From positions 46,666,456 to 46,730,455 of the forward strand of contig CM049318.1 of assembly GCA_026874595.1 (NCBI GenBank): a DNA stretch of 64,000 nucleotides, read 5' to 3'. The notes under the pieces were generated by a model that saw only the letters and a list, made by a program, of their open reading frames with translations, did not search any database and was not told the DNA's origin. The position numbers and the translations under genes were made by a program. Of this stretch, positions 1-12,100 are shown in pieces (position 1 is the stretch's first letter; each line of letters starts with the position of its first letter). The DNA comes from Sipunculus nudus (lineage: Eukaryota; Annelida; Sipuncula; Golfingiida; Sipunculidae).

Positions 1-429
1 TCATTTTACAGATATGATTCATGCTTGTGAATAGATTTTATTTAATATTCTCTGGATAATATAAATTTCATTTATCAAAACTATAAGCATTTTAAAATTG
101 TTCATATGACCGTCTCTAAAGAGATAAATAACCAGACAGAATTCATTTTTTCTTATGACGTCAATAGATATTTGATATATTATTGGTGCCATAACACAGG
201 GCAAAAGTTCCCTAAAACTTCCCTGAATATATTTTATTTTTTCCATATATAGCCAATAACAACTATAACTAAAACTATGTATTTCATATAGCATAATTTT
301 TATATGTATGTTTCAAATGTGCTTTACAATTAAAACTTATTCAAAAGTGAACCACATATTTACTAAATTATCAATGACACTAAAAAATTAATATAGTTAT
401 ATCGGTAAAAATATTATAAAAATATTTGG

Positions 430-1370
430 GTATAGTATTTTCTAAAAAGGTAAGTTTTAATGTCCTTCTTAAATTGTTCAATTGCTTTCAGTTCATCTGG
501 AATGCTGTTCCATAACTCTGTACCACAAACATTGAAAGATCCCTAAGCAAATTCAAAAGTATTTGAAGACAATGGTCAAGACATTATGTTCTTCTATGCA
601 AGCACAAATAGGTATCAAGTGTAATGCCTGACGAGCTTCAGTTGCACTTTCGTATTTTTTCTTGTGTAATGCTAATTTTGCTGCAATGTTTTGCACACGT
701 TGTAGCTTTTTAATTGAACTTTCTGGTAGGCCAAATAAAATTCCATTGCAATAGTCAAGGTAAGTCAGGACTAGATCCAAGAACTTATGTGTGAGTTGCT
801 TCCATCGTGAGTATGGATCTGATCTGCTTAATTCTGTGAATATTTTGCATTGCAGTTCTACATTTCAATGAAATGTAATGTTTGAAATTAAGCTGCTTGT
901 CCAGCCAAGCTCATGAGTATTTAATAGTATCTGAGAGTTCAATGTGTTTACATTTAACTGAGATGATATGCATTTTGATAACTAACCATTGTCACCAAAG
1001 ATAATAAATTCTGTCTTGGAACTATTCATTTTTAGTCTGATTGAGTCCATCCACGTTTTAATGTCTTTTGCTCAAGTTTTTGGATGGTGGCGTTCTCTGC
1101 TTGACGATTGTTAGCACTGAATGAACACTTAATTGCATGGTCATCTGCATATCCATGAAGTTAGATGTCTCCTGGAATAACTTCCTGTATTATATCAGGT
1201 AAAGAAATGGCCCTGTACAGCTTACTTGAGGAACCAAAAGAGTTAGGTCCATATTTCTTGAAAGCGTCTCACCTATTTTTACTTTATATGATCTGGGTCT
1301 TAGGTCACTATCAAACCATTCCAGAACATTTCCATTTACCGTATTCCATATAATTTTTCCAAATATTTTT
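430..1370 (-). pseudogene. Non-LTR retrotransposon reverse transcriptase fragment
   Basis: Read on the minus strand with several frame changes, the segment gives VPQ-S-GP-LYL, then a GYADDHAI block at about 1143-1166 (the YADD catalytic pair of a reverse transcriptase), then MNSSKTEFIIFGDN, and in one open stretch (553-780) TYLDYCNGILFGLP with LQRVQNIAAKL, finishing with a TELWNSIPDELK tail near 450-520. This order is typical of the C-terminal half of LINE reverse transcriptases of the CR1/jockey type. Internal stops and frame changes show that it is dead. It lies antisense in a host intron. Confidence 0.82.
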
Positions 1371-1377
1371 ATACCCT

Positions 1378-1418
1378 GTTAAGCGCTCAGCTGAGCACTG
1401 TGACCCATTGGTCCCTTG
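1378..1418 (+). mobile_element. Helitron-like element, 3' end only
   Basis: The inverted repeat GCTCAGCTGAGC is followed by GACCCATTGGTC, a slightly imperfect version of the palindrome GACCCATGGGTC, and then by CCCTTG before a run of T. This is the 3' terminus shared by the AGCTCAGC family elsewhere in the window. The body of the element is missing; the LINE fragment ends immediately upstream. Confidence 0.6.
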
Positions 1419-1812
1419 TTTTTATGTTTTATTCTTCTGGTATATTTTCATATTTAAATTTTGTGTCACATTTTGTCTTTTATTCTAAGTTGATACAAAC
1501 CCCTCAGCAGTTAAAGGATTATTTCAAGTGATATGTTCATAAATTAGCAATAGCAATTGTCAGAAAATTGCAAAATAAATGAAACTGACAGCTATGTTTT
1601 ACATTTTATCACAGATATCACAGACTTTGCAAGGCATGTTTTGATGATAGAAATTACTGTAACCACATTTTCATTTGTAGTTGCTGCTGGATGAACTATA
1701 ATGCAGGATTTCATATCATGTCCCACTGTCAGATATACATAATTATGGTTAATATGAATTTTATGTACAAGGTCCAGCATCAGATAACTAAGCACATATA
1801 TATATATATATA

Positions 1813-2580
1813 CAGTAGAGCGCCGTATTTCCGAATGCCGCATTTCCGAAAATTCGTTTTTCCGAAAATTAAAATAGGGAACCGAAAATTTATTCGTATT
1901 TCCGAACTATATTTCAAGTAGATAAAAACCTAAAATAAGAACATGCATTGTAATTACGAATCACAAGGCCTGCATTCATGTGTTAAGTCAGTGGTGACCC
2001 TAATTAATTAGTTCTGGGCCGATGTTGTCGCCGGGGCAAAGGTGTGAAAACTACAGCTAGCCCCGCAACGCTCAATGTACCCCTAGCAAGCGACTGAGCA
2101 ATTTATCCAAGAGCACTTGTGTGTTATCAACCGCATCTCGTTTGTACTCAAGCAAGCATAGTTCGTCGGCTTGGGAAGGATGTCATGCCAAATAACTGAG
2201 CAGTTTACTCACATCAACATATGTGAGGTATAATTCATTAAACGCTTGTGCTCGAGCAACTTTTATATGTCCCGGTCTTCAATTACGAAGATCAGTAGGA
2301 AACACCGTGTTCCTTGGCAATGTTATTTGATCTTTCCCTCCAGTGAATTTGATAAGAAAAAGAGCACGCACGTATCCTTAAACCAGGTTAGATCGATCTT
2401 TGCCAATTATGCTCAGCAATAATCCAATATTTTTTATACATCCAGGTCATCAATTACGAATATCAAAAAGAAACACTGTGTTCCTCAGGAAAATGGCGTT
2501 AAAACTTGCCGCTAGACCATTGTCCGCATTTCCGAATGTTCGTTTTTACAAACAAATAACTTTAGAAAAACGGCGCTCTC

Positions 2581-2583
<3 letters not shown>
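1813..2583. mobile_element. Pogo/Tigger-like MITE with TIRs and TA target site
   Basis: The left end CAGTAGAGCGCCGTATTTCC and the inverted right end CAGGAGAGCGCCGTTTTTCT match over most of 20 bp, and each side is flanked by TA (1811-1812 and 2584-2585). A second pair of inverted CGCATTTCCGAA motifs lies inside both ends (about 1840 and 2526). Ends starting CAG with TA duplication are typical of pogo/Tigger elements. No transposase was seen in the 771 bp, so it is non-autonomous. It sits inside TA-rich microsatellite sequence. Confidence 0.75.

Positions 2584-2638
<55 letters not shown>
2583..2638. repeat. TA microsatellite
   Basis: About 27 uninterrupted TA units adjoin the right end of the pogo-like MITE. 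A shorter TA run (about 1797-1812) adjoins its left end, so the MITE probably inserted into an existing TA tract. Confidence 0.95.
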
Positions 2639-2639
<1 letters not shown>

Positions 2640-2641
<2 letters not shown>

Positions 2642-3071
2642 AAATATGACATGAAATTAAACATATAATATTAACTATCAAATCCTTTATTGTTCAGGTT
2701 TTTAATTTTTTTGTTGTACATAAAATCCCTATATAAAGTCATATTCATAAAAAAAAATTAATAATAAAAATTGGCTATTCAAAAATGAAGTTTTAAAAGA
2801 CTTTTCAAAATAAAAAGACAAAATTAAGTTTGTCTCTCCTTTAAATTTCTTTCCTTTCAAAATCTCTGAGTTTATATTGGTGTGTTTTTTCTCCTACCAA
2901 AAATTGACTTTTCCTGACCTTTGTTCACAATTCACCTTAATAACCCATCCAGGCAACTTTGTTTCCTGCAGTATTAACACACTGTGTTGTAAAACTGACA
3001 TTCTGCTTTACTGTTGATTGTGTCAGGATATAAATGGCATTTTCATTTGACATATTCTTCAAATATTACAG
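2640..3071. other. AT-rich intronic sequence, nothing recognised
   Basis: Apart from a branch-point and polypyrimidine region before 3071, I see no coding similarity, repeat structure or RNA gene here. Confidence 0.5.
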
Positions 3072-3123
3072 ACAAATATAAAGAAAACTGGAACAATAAT
3101 GCAAGGGATTGCAGCCCAGGCGG
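3072..3123 (+). CDS. RACGAP1: RACGAP1 exon a (linker before C1 domain), tentative
   Basis: A 52 nt segment between a TTACAG acceptor and a CGG|GTAAGT donor. Read from its first base it gives 17 codons including KKTGT, which resembles the RRKTGT linker of vertebrate RACGAP1 just before the C1 region, and leaves one base over. This phase fits only the inner of two possible acceptors of the next exon. It is short and outside the conserved domains, so an error in the border or a missed exon between is possible. Confidence 0.55.
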
Positions 3124-6100
3124 GTAAGTTCCTGGTTACATATACATTATTTAAATTTTTTAGTGATAAAAAATTGTCATTTGAAAATATAGATTTCAAT
3201 AGAATTACACATCTTCTGACAAAAGATTATATACATAAGTTATTTTAGACATTGGTCCCCAGTGATATTCAACAGCCAGTGGTGCAGAATTCTTATGGGA
3301 ATTTATGAAGGCGGACGAGACAAGTAGAAGCAGACAAAAAGTAATATTAATTGAAAAATATGTAAAGAATATGTCAATGAGAATAAATTTTATAAGGGAT
3401 TTATAAATTTGATTTTTAAACAGTGGACAGAATGCAATCGTGCTCTGAACCATGTCACCTGCGTGTTCAGTGTTGACAAACATGAAGGAGGTGATTGTTT
3501 GCTGATGGCAGACTAGTTCCCGTTTACTACAAGTCACTGTCAATATTTCTCTGTGGAAGTGACGACAAAATCAGGAGCAATGGAACTAGTCTATGCTGGC
3601 GTCAACTTTGGCTATCACCAGTAACATTCAAATTCATCCCAATCACACCCACAATCATTATGCCAAATTTAAACCATTTAGTTCGCAGCAGGTTCTGATC
3701 TTGTGAAATCTCCATGGATATATCGTATTTAAGGGAAAGCCCTATTTGTTTTCAGATCACCAGTTTTGCCAGGCAAGGGACTGAATCGCCAACATGTTTT
3801 TGTTTCAAAGACAGTCATCAAACCGGAAACATGCATGCCAGTAAGTTTTTTTTTTTTCTTCTTCTTCATGAAATAGGCAGTTCACAAAGGATACATGACA
3901 TGTTAGTTGTCAAATAAAAGATAAACTTGAAAATGTTATCAACCATCTTAACTCAACCAGTGCCTCCAGCACTACCACCTCATATTTTGCTGAAAGTCTC
4001 TCAGGGTGTTCATTCAAGGTACCTATTCACCAGCTCTTGATGGAAAACTGCAACAGATCCTGTAATAGGGTCCATGTAAGATAGGAGGGTGCTCCATTTA
4101 TGGATAATTTTATTCCTTTGTGTCATTTTCAGATGCTCATATTTTTTGTTACATGAAGGCAAGAATCATGCAGAAAATACATATAAAAAGTTGAAAAATC
4201 ACTTTAAACTTCCTTAATAACTTTTTTTACACCACTGACCTTCACATCTTTGTTTAACTACATATTTCTTATCAGAATTAGTCAGGATTCCCTTCTATTC
4301 ATCTTTCATTAAAAAAGTTATTTTATTTAAGTGTCTGGAAGTATATACAGTGTCATTTCTGAGTCAAGGTAGGCTCCCGAGGCTGCTGAAATCTTACGCT
4401 TCTAAAGAAGCAACTGATTTTCACGCTGCCAGCTTTGACCGTTTATGATATATTTAGACACCAGATGGCGGTTTATTGTCCCCTGAACAAAACGTGCGTA
4501 TGATGTGACAAGCTGCCAACCAGATGCCAATAAACAAACACGTGACAGGCATCCTGGCTCCGCCCATAGCTGCGCTTCAAGCGCCGTTTGAAGACAAGTT
4601 TACGTTCGAATTTTAATTGCTCCCTCTGCATTCTCGCATCATCGACCGATGCAATTCTGACAGTATGATTGTGTTAGCGTAGCCATGTGTCTGGTGTCTG
4701 CAGAACTGAAACCAGCCAGCAAGGTGTGCACGCAGCCTTTGTTGTTACATTTTGTTTGAATTAGAGCTCACCGACCGGGCATCCTATGTGCCCAAGGCCC
4801 TAAGTAAACCACGTCTGCAGCAATTCTCTCTGAGCCTGTGGCCTGTTCATACGGTTACAGGGGCGATGAGATGTCACTCAAAATGAAATGAACATGATTG
4901 GCTCTGTGTATTCTTCGCTTGCCCGTGTCTTCCAGCAAGAGGTCTCATCTGATTGGACAAAAATACAGTGCTCCCTTCGGATGTAGCAATTCAGGATAGG
5001 AGGTCATAACAAGAGCACTTACCATATAGGAAGTAGGCCAATAGTTAAAGCGCTGTGTAAAGAGCGTAGTGTCAAGGATAAACATTGCTGCAGTGATGAC
5101 CTCAGTTCATCTGTAAAAGAGGCATGTTTGGATACCATTTGACACACAATATACCTGAGAGATCCATGTAAATACAAGGCTCTTACCCCTCCACCCCCTT
5201 TTTTTTTTATAAGAAAGATGAAACAAATCAAGAAACCATGGTGTGCATCTATCTAGCCCTTAAAATGATTAAATAGCAGTCTTTTACCATATGTATCAGC
5301 ACTGAGTGTGATGATTTGCTGTTCTGTTTCCTGTTTTTATTACGTAACACAGTTACAATATTTTGTTTATTACAACTGATTTAAATTGCCACATATGCAA
5401 ACCATTTTTTTTTTGTATGGGTGATCCCAAATATAACCCAGAAGATACTGTACAATCACCCTCTGGAATTTTATTATTATGTCTGGCTGGGTAGGTCATT
5501 GTTTTCAGCTAGGTTTAATAAGTTTGTCTGTTACCAACTTTACTATGAATGTTATAAAACCAAGTTATGAAATTTGCCTGTTTGGCATTCAGATAACACC
5601 AAAGAAAAAATCCATTAAATTTTGATGGTTACTTTGATTCCCCTTATTTTGTTCTTAATGCAAATGAGTTGGTTTAGGATCCTGGTTGAGAATGTGGCCT
5701 CTGACTGCTTTTAGTTTTATTTAAAATTCAATTATAAGGGCCTATTGCAATATTTCTGTACATTTATGTCCCATCCGTAACACAAAAAATTATTGTAAAA
5801 GAAATCTTAATTATTTATCTTTTATACAAGTATATAATCTCAGCAGAAACACACCAAGCAATTTTTTAAATGATAAAATATGAATATGTCATGGCTGGAT
5901 CAAGCAAACAAAAACACGTTGAAGCCTCAATCAAAATACACAACGTGGATCAACCAATTTCACGTATGGGTGACACGCTAATGAACATGACTGTAATGGG
6001 GTCTCGCAAAAAATTCCGCCGATCGGTCAAACAAAACAGTTCATTGTATTAATTTGGGGTAAGGTAAGGCGCTTGTTGATTAATTTATTAGGCCTAAACC

Positions 6101-9100
6101 ATTTATTGCTGGCGCCGATAGCGAAATACATTATCTGTTCATTCAAACAGAAGGTTCAATTACTCGCCGGTACTGATTGAGGGAGCAACATACAGAACCC
6201 ATCTGCCGGGCAAGACAAATTTAACAAAATATTATGTTAGTAATATATCATTTGACAGTTGAGGATAAATCTTACCTCCAATACATTCTGGTCTTTGGTC
6301 TATGACTGCCGGGGACGACAAAACATGCATGAAGGCCCTCGCGACGTGCTGTTCAGTGGCATGGCGCAAGAGAAAAGACCGGATATCCCAAGTGGAACCC
6401 TCACTATGAATTCTGCGCATGCGCAGTGGAGAACAAACAATGTATGATAAATTGATAACCAATCAGATTCCGTTTTCTCTCCACCTTCTGTATATGATAG
6501 ATCACTAAATATACAAGTTATACATGAGAAATCTTGAATGCATGTGTGGTGCTAAATAAATACTTTAATGGTCCTTCGACCTTGAAAGGTCATATTTATC
6601 CCAGAAATCTCCTAGCTCCCACATTCCTCCATGGTTAGATAATGATATATCAATATTACAAAGTCATCATAATATGTCCCATTCATAACACATACAGTTT
6701 ACTTGATGGGAACTTTCTTTCATCTTGCCTGCACCTTGGGCAATGAGACCTGATAGGTAGAATAAGTTCAGCTAAATAATATATTTAGACTTACTGTTAA
6801 ATATGTTAAGATAAAAAGTGTTACAGGTGGGACATATTTGATAGAATACAGTTTTAATGAATATTAACATCAACTTTATACATAAATAAGACAATAAATA
6901 TAATTCATATCCAAAATATGCCACGGACTATTGAAAATCAAGGCACAGTATATTTCTTTTTAGAATATAATATGAGGAATTTGTCAAATTTGCCAAAAGA
7001 AAGTATATAGAGGACTGTTACGGGTGGGACAAAGGCTGGTAATGCTATATGTTTTAATATTCCTCGTTATTGATGAATTTTATGATGAGAAAATGCTATA
7101 AGATAATCTGCACAGTCATTCTGATGGTTCTGATGAAAAGATGCAGCAGTTATTTTAAAATTACCCTGCATGGCTACTCTTTGAAATAATTACTTAGGAT
7201 ATGCTTATTAGTACAGTCCATGATGAACTGAAAAAGTATTCACCATTTCATTTAAAAACTTATTGTGAATATTAGTAAACCACCTCTTACAGTGACTGTT
7301 TATTTATGTTATCAGGCACAGGTTTATTAATACCTGAATACTATATACTAGTACAATATTTTGCTTTAAGTTTATGTTTAGTTTAATACATTCAGTGGAG
7401 TGTTTATCAGTGATACAAGAGTGAATATATCCCTTAATATCTCCCTTAATTTTTTTAAATTGGGGATTTTTCTGTGTATCTTTTCCTTAGCCATTTCCCC
7501 CTCAGTTAATCTGTTTAACTTTGATACTTAAGCCAGAACTCAGAAAGCAGAAGTTCTATTCAACTGCTTAACTTATTGGTGCTCATTTCACTCTGACTAC
7601 TAACAGACATTATCACCAGCACCTAGGCAAAGGATGTATGTTTGGATTGTCAGCTCTCTTTTTTGTCTTTAAATGTACTTACGTTTTTCCAACCTTTTAA
7701 TTTTTGCCAGTTTCTTTTTTAAATCCATACAATTTTTGTAACCATTTATGACTGTATCTGCCTTTAGTGTCACCTTTCACTGTTAAATATCTTTTTATCA
7801 ACTAATTTACTAAAACATATGTCATTAACCACAGTTTCTCTTTATTATTTGCTTCTATTTTAAATGATTTAAATAAATCTATAAAGTTGAAACATTATAA
7901 ATGAAATTAAATCCAGATTGTGTTAGGGAAAGAAAATTTTAGACATAAAATATATATAATTAATAATTTGATAAATTGCCTTCCTGAAAGTCTTTACTAT
8001 TAACCAAAGAAGGTCTAAAAAGTACATTGAAACAGATTTTTAAAGTGTAGTGTTACCTTTAAAATGAGTTGAAGAAAATACAGTGAATTCTCGTTATAAT
8101 GGACATGTTTGTTCCATGGAAATAAGTTCTGTAAATGGAATTCCATTTTAATGAATTTATGCAGTTTATGTGGTATGGCAGAAAAACTGATAAAAGCACA
8201 CATGCTAACATTGATCAAAAAAGAACAAAAAGTTCATACCAAATAAAACGTTTATAATTGCATTTTATAACATAATGAACATATTTACAAAGCAAAATTT
8301 ACAGTGTTAAGATACATAATTTGTTGAAAAATTATCTAGTGAAAAAAATCTGTGATGCTAACATCTGTATGTTGAATCCAGCACTGTGGCAGCATGCAAA
8401 AGATTCTCCAGTATGTTAGCTCTATCCGGGTCTGGTTGCTGTTTGAAGAACCTGATCGCAGCCTGCTGACCATCTCTAGCCTCAGCCCTATTTACTGGTT
8501 CAACCAGCGAATCATTCACATCTCCCTCTATGTCACCATCCCCCTCCTAGTATGCTGTTGCTCCGACGATCGACAGAATACTTGCATCGTCTAACTCGGC
8601 TTCCATTTCTGCAGCTGAATCGACCGCGGCATACTGCTCCGCTCCGAGTTGCGTTTCCATACAAGACTCCTAATGTTTGCCTCCAGTACCTGGACTAAGC
8701 AAGTGTTGTTCCCTTCGGGGGGGACCCTTGGTTTTTCTGGGGTGGCGCCTGGCAAAAAATGCAGCATTTCAGCATGATGGCAGCCCCATATGCTTGCTTT
8801 TCAGTTTTCAGGCATACAAATTAGGCATGATAAAACAGTTCAGGTTTATGCTTTTTTGCAGAAAGGTTAAAGGTTTATCTTGTCTCTAATTTCACAGTGC
8901 TATTCCACTGTTACGGGTGGGACAGTTATGATTGATGATATCAACCTTTTTGGATGAAACACTTGATTCTGATTTGTTAGAGTTATATGTACCCCAGACA
9001 CATATGAAATATTAATCGCACTTCTGTGCTGGTCAATGTAAAACAAACTGCAGTTCTAGGTTAATAATCATGACAATTGCAGCATGACCTGTTACAGGTG

Positions 9101-12100
9101 GGACAAAAAATTTAATTTTATTTTGACCAAGACATCTAATAGTAACCAAAATCCAAGTTTTGGATTTCTGTATTCAAGTTACTTCTTCCAAGTAAACTTT
9201 CAACCCTACTACACTTTTTAAATTCATTCAGCAGCATGAGAGCTGTATTAGGTGGGCATGGTCATAATATTTATGGGTTTAATTGTGGACATGTTATTGG
9301 TTGGACAAAATGACCCTTAATTTGTTGTAAGTGGATAAAAAGTGATTGATGTTACTGTCTGCATCATTTGTGTTATTCTTATTAGTAACTGTCTGACTAA
9401 CAACCTAATTTTTCTTTTTTTTTAACCTTAGACGCAGTCATGTCCAGATCTAGAACAATTGGCCCATAAAAGAAAGTTTCTTAATTATCAGGCATTTAAT
9501 GAGGCAATTAATAAAAACAGCAATTATTCAATGCATTTGAGTTAAATATGTTTTTTTTTTATTATTTATTTATTACATGTAATTGTTAATAAAAATGAAA
9601 ATTATTCATGACTGATACAGATTTTTTTTAAAATAGTACTTATTTAAACTGTTTTACCTGTAAAACAAGTTCCTGAGTTATTTTGAGAGAACTTGAGAGA
9701 CATTGTGACAGAAATGATAATTGTATCCGCCAAAACGAAGTTTTGCGGATACTATGTTTTTGACCGGGTTCCGCCGCCACGTTCATTTCCGGAGAACTCC
9801 TCTGAGACTACTGGACAGATTTTTCCGAAACTTACACAAATTATCGGGTCACATGTGAACTGGTGCCTAACCAAGTGACCTTGACCCCTGACCTTTCGTC
9901 TCTGCCCAGCGTCCGTTTGTGCGTCTGTTTCCACACATAAACCCATATATCTCGGGGAACCATTTGACCGATCCGGAAAATTTTTTTACACAAATGTAGC
10001 CCTGGGAATGCTTTATAACATACACAACAAAAGGTGGCGCCACCTGCAACCATGTTTGCACAGTGTCCATTTGTTCATCTGCCTGGGGTTAAAATCACTC
10101 ATATCTCTGCAGTGGTTTGACTAATTCACCTAAAAATCGGCATGCATATACATCCTAGATAGCTTTCTTGATTTTATGACAGGTGGCGCCACCTACATTC
10201 ACATTAGCGCTCCACACATAAACCCATATATCTCGGGAACTGTTTGACTGATCCGGAAAAAAATGTTACACAAATGTAGCCCTGGGATAGCTTTATAACA
10301 TACACAACAAAAGGTGGCGCCACCTGCAACCATGTTTGCACAGTGTCCATTTGTTCATCTGCCTGGGGTTAAAATCACTCATATCTCTGCAGTGGTTTGA
10401 CTAATTCACCTAAAATTTGGCATGCGTGTACATAATAGATAGCTTTCTTGATTTTATGACAGGTGGTGCCACCTACATTCAAGTTAACGCTGCAGACGTC
10501 CAAGCTCATATCTCGGGAACCGTTTGACCAATCAGGAAAAAAATGTTACACAAATGTAGCCCTTGGATAGCTTTATGACATACACAAAAAATGGTGGCTC
10601 CACCTGCAGCCATTTTTGCACAGCGTCCATCTGTTTGTCTGCCTTTGGTTAAAATCACTCATATCTCTGCAGTGGTTTGACCAAATTACCTGAAATTCAG
10701 CATGCTTATACATCCCGCATAGCTTTCTTGATTTTATGACAGGTGGTGCCACCTACATTCACATTCACGCTGTTGACATCCATGCTTTTATCTCCGGACT
10801 CATTCAACCAATCAGGAAAATTTTTTTACACAAATGTAGCACTTGGATAGCTTTATAACATACACAAAAATGGTGGCGCCACCTGCAGCCATTTTTGCAC
10901 AGCGTCCATCTGTTTGTCTGCTGTGGGATAAAATCACTCATATCTCTGCAGTGGTTTGACTTTTCCACATGAAATTTTGCTTGTGTATAAATCTTGGATA
11001 GTTTCAAATAACAGGTGGGGCCACCTACAATCATGTTTATGTGGCAGAGATCCATTCTAATATTTAACACATGTAACTCTATATCCCCTTGCCACTCAAT
11101 CCATGCCTTACTTCACCCGTCCTTCTCTGATTTTGGCGGATACACGTAGTCGCTTGTCGACTACCCGTATTCTAGTTTAAAAGAAATTGACCCAGCCAAA
11201 AAAGGAAAAATTACCAGGTCAGATGTCTGAACCAAGGCCAACATAAGGATCCCATGGCAAAAATAGATGGGAAATTGGACTGGATTTTGCAAATAAACAA
11301 GAATATTATTTTATATTTTTATAATGCCCACACCAAAAAGGAGGGTTCACACTAACTTTCCCAAATTGGACCATCAGTTTTTTTTTTTTTGGCTTAAACC
11401 CTGCCATGTAAAATCAGTTCCTCATTGCCTTTATCAGCACTACACTGAGGACCATTTGTTTTATTCCTTAATTTAGTTCAAGATCTAAAAAAAAAAAACA
11501 TGCACTATTTATTTTAGTGAACTTCACTCCAACGTGCTATCTGCCCTTTGTTATGCATTATCTTAACATTCTTAGGTGAATCTTCTTGCTGCTAGTTTTT
11601 GAAACCACATCATCTGTGGACTTAAGTGGGAACAGTCATGCTGTCATTGTTATCTAGCCTAATCCAGATCACTTTCAGATAATTTGATCACCAACGGGCT
11701 AGCAACACTTCCTACAGCACCAGTACTTGGGTTCAATCTCCTCACATTCTTGATGCAAGACTTAGTCATGTTCCTACAAACACCAGTACTTTGGTTCAAT
11801 CTCCTCACATTCTTGATGCGAGACTTAGTCATGTTCCTACAGCACCAGTACTTTGGTTCAATCTCCTCACATTCTTGATGCAAGACTTAGTCATGTTCCT
11901 ACAGCACCAGTACTTGGGTTCAATCTCCTCACATTCTTGATGCTACACTTGGTCATGTTCCTACAGCACCAGTACTTGGGTTCAATCTCCTCACATTCTT
12001 GATGCAAGACTTAGTCATGTTCCTACAGCACCAGTACTTGGGTTCAATCTCCTCACATTCTTGATGCTACACTTGGTCATGTTCCTACAGCACCAGTACT

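Noticed and set aside
4360-5000. GC-richer island as an extra RACGAP1 exon or separate gene
   Set aside because: No frame with plausible splice borders or similarity was found on either strand.
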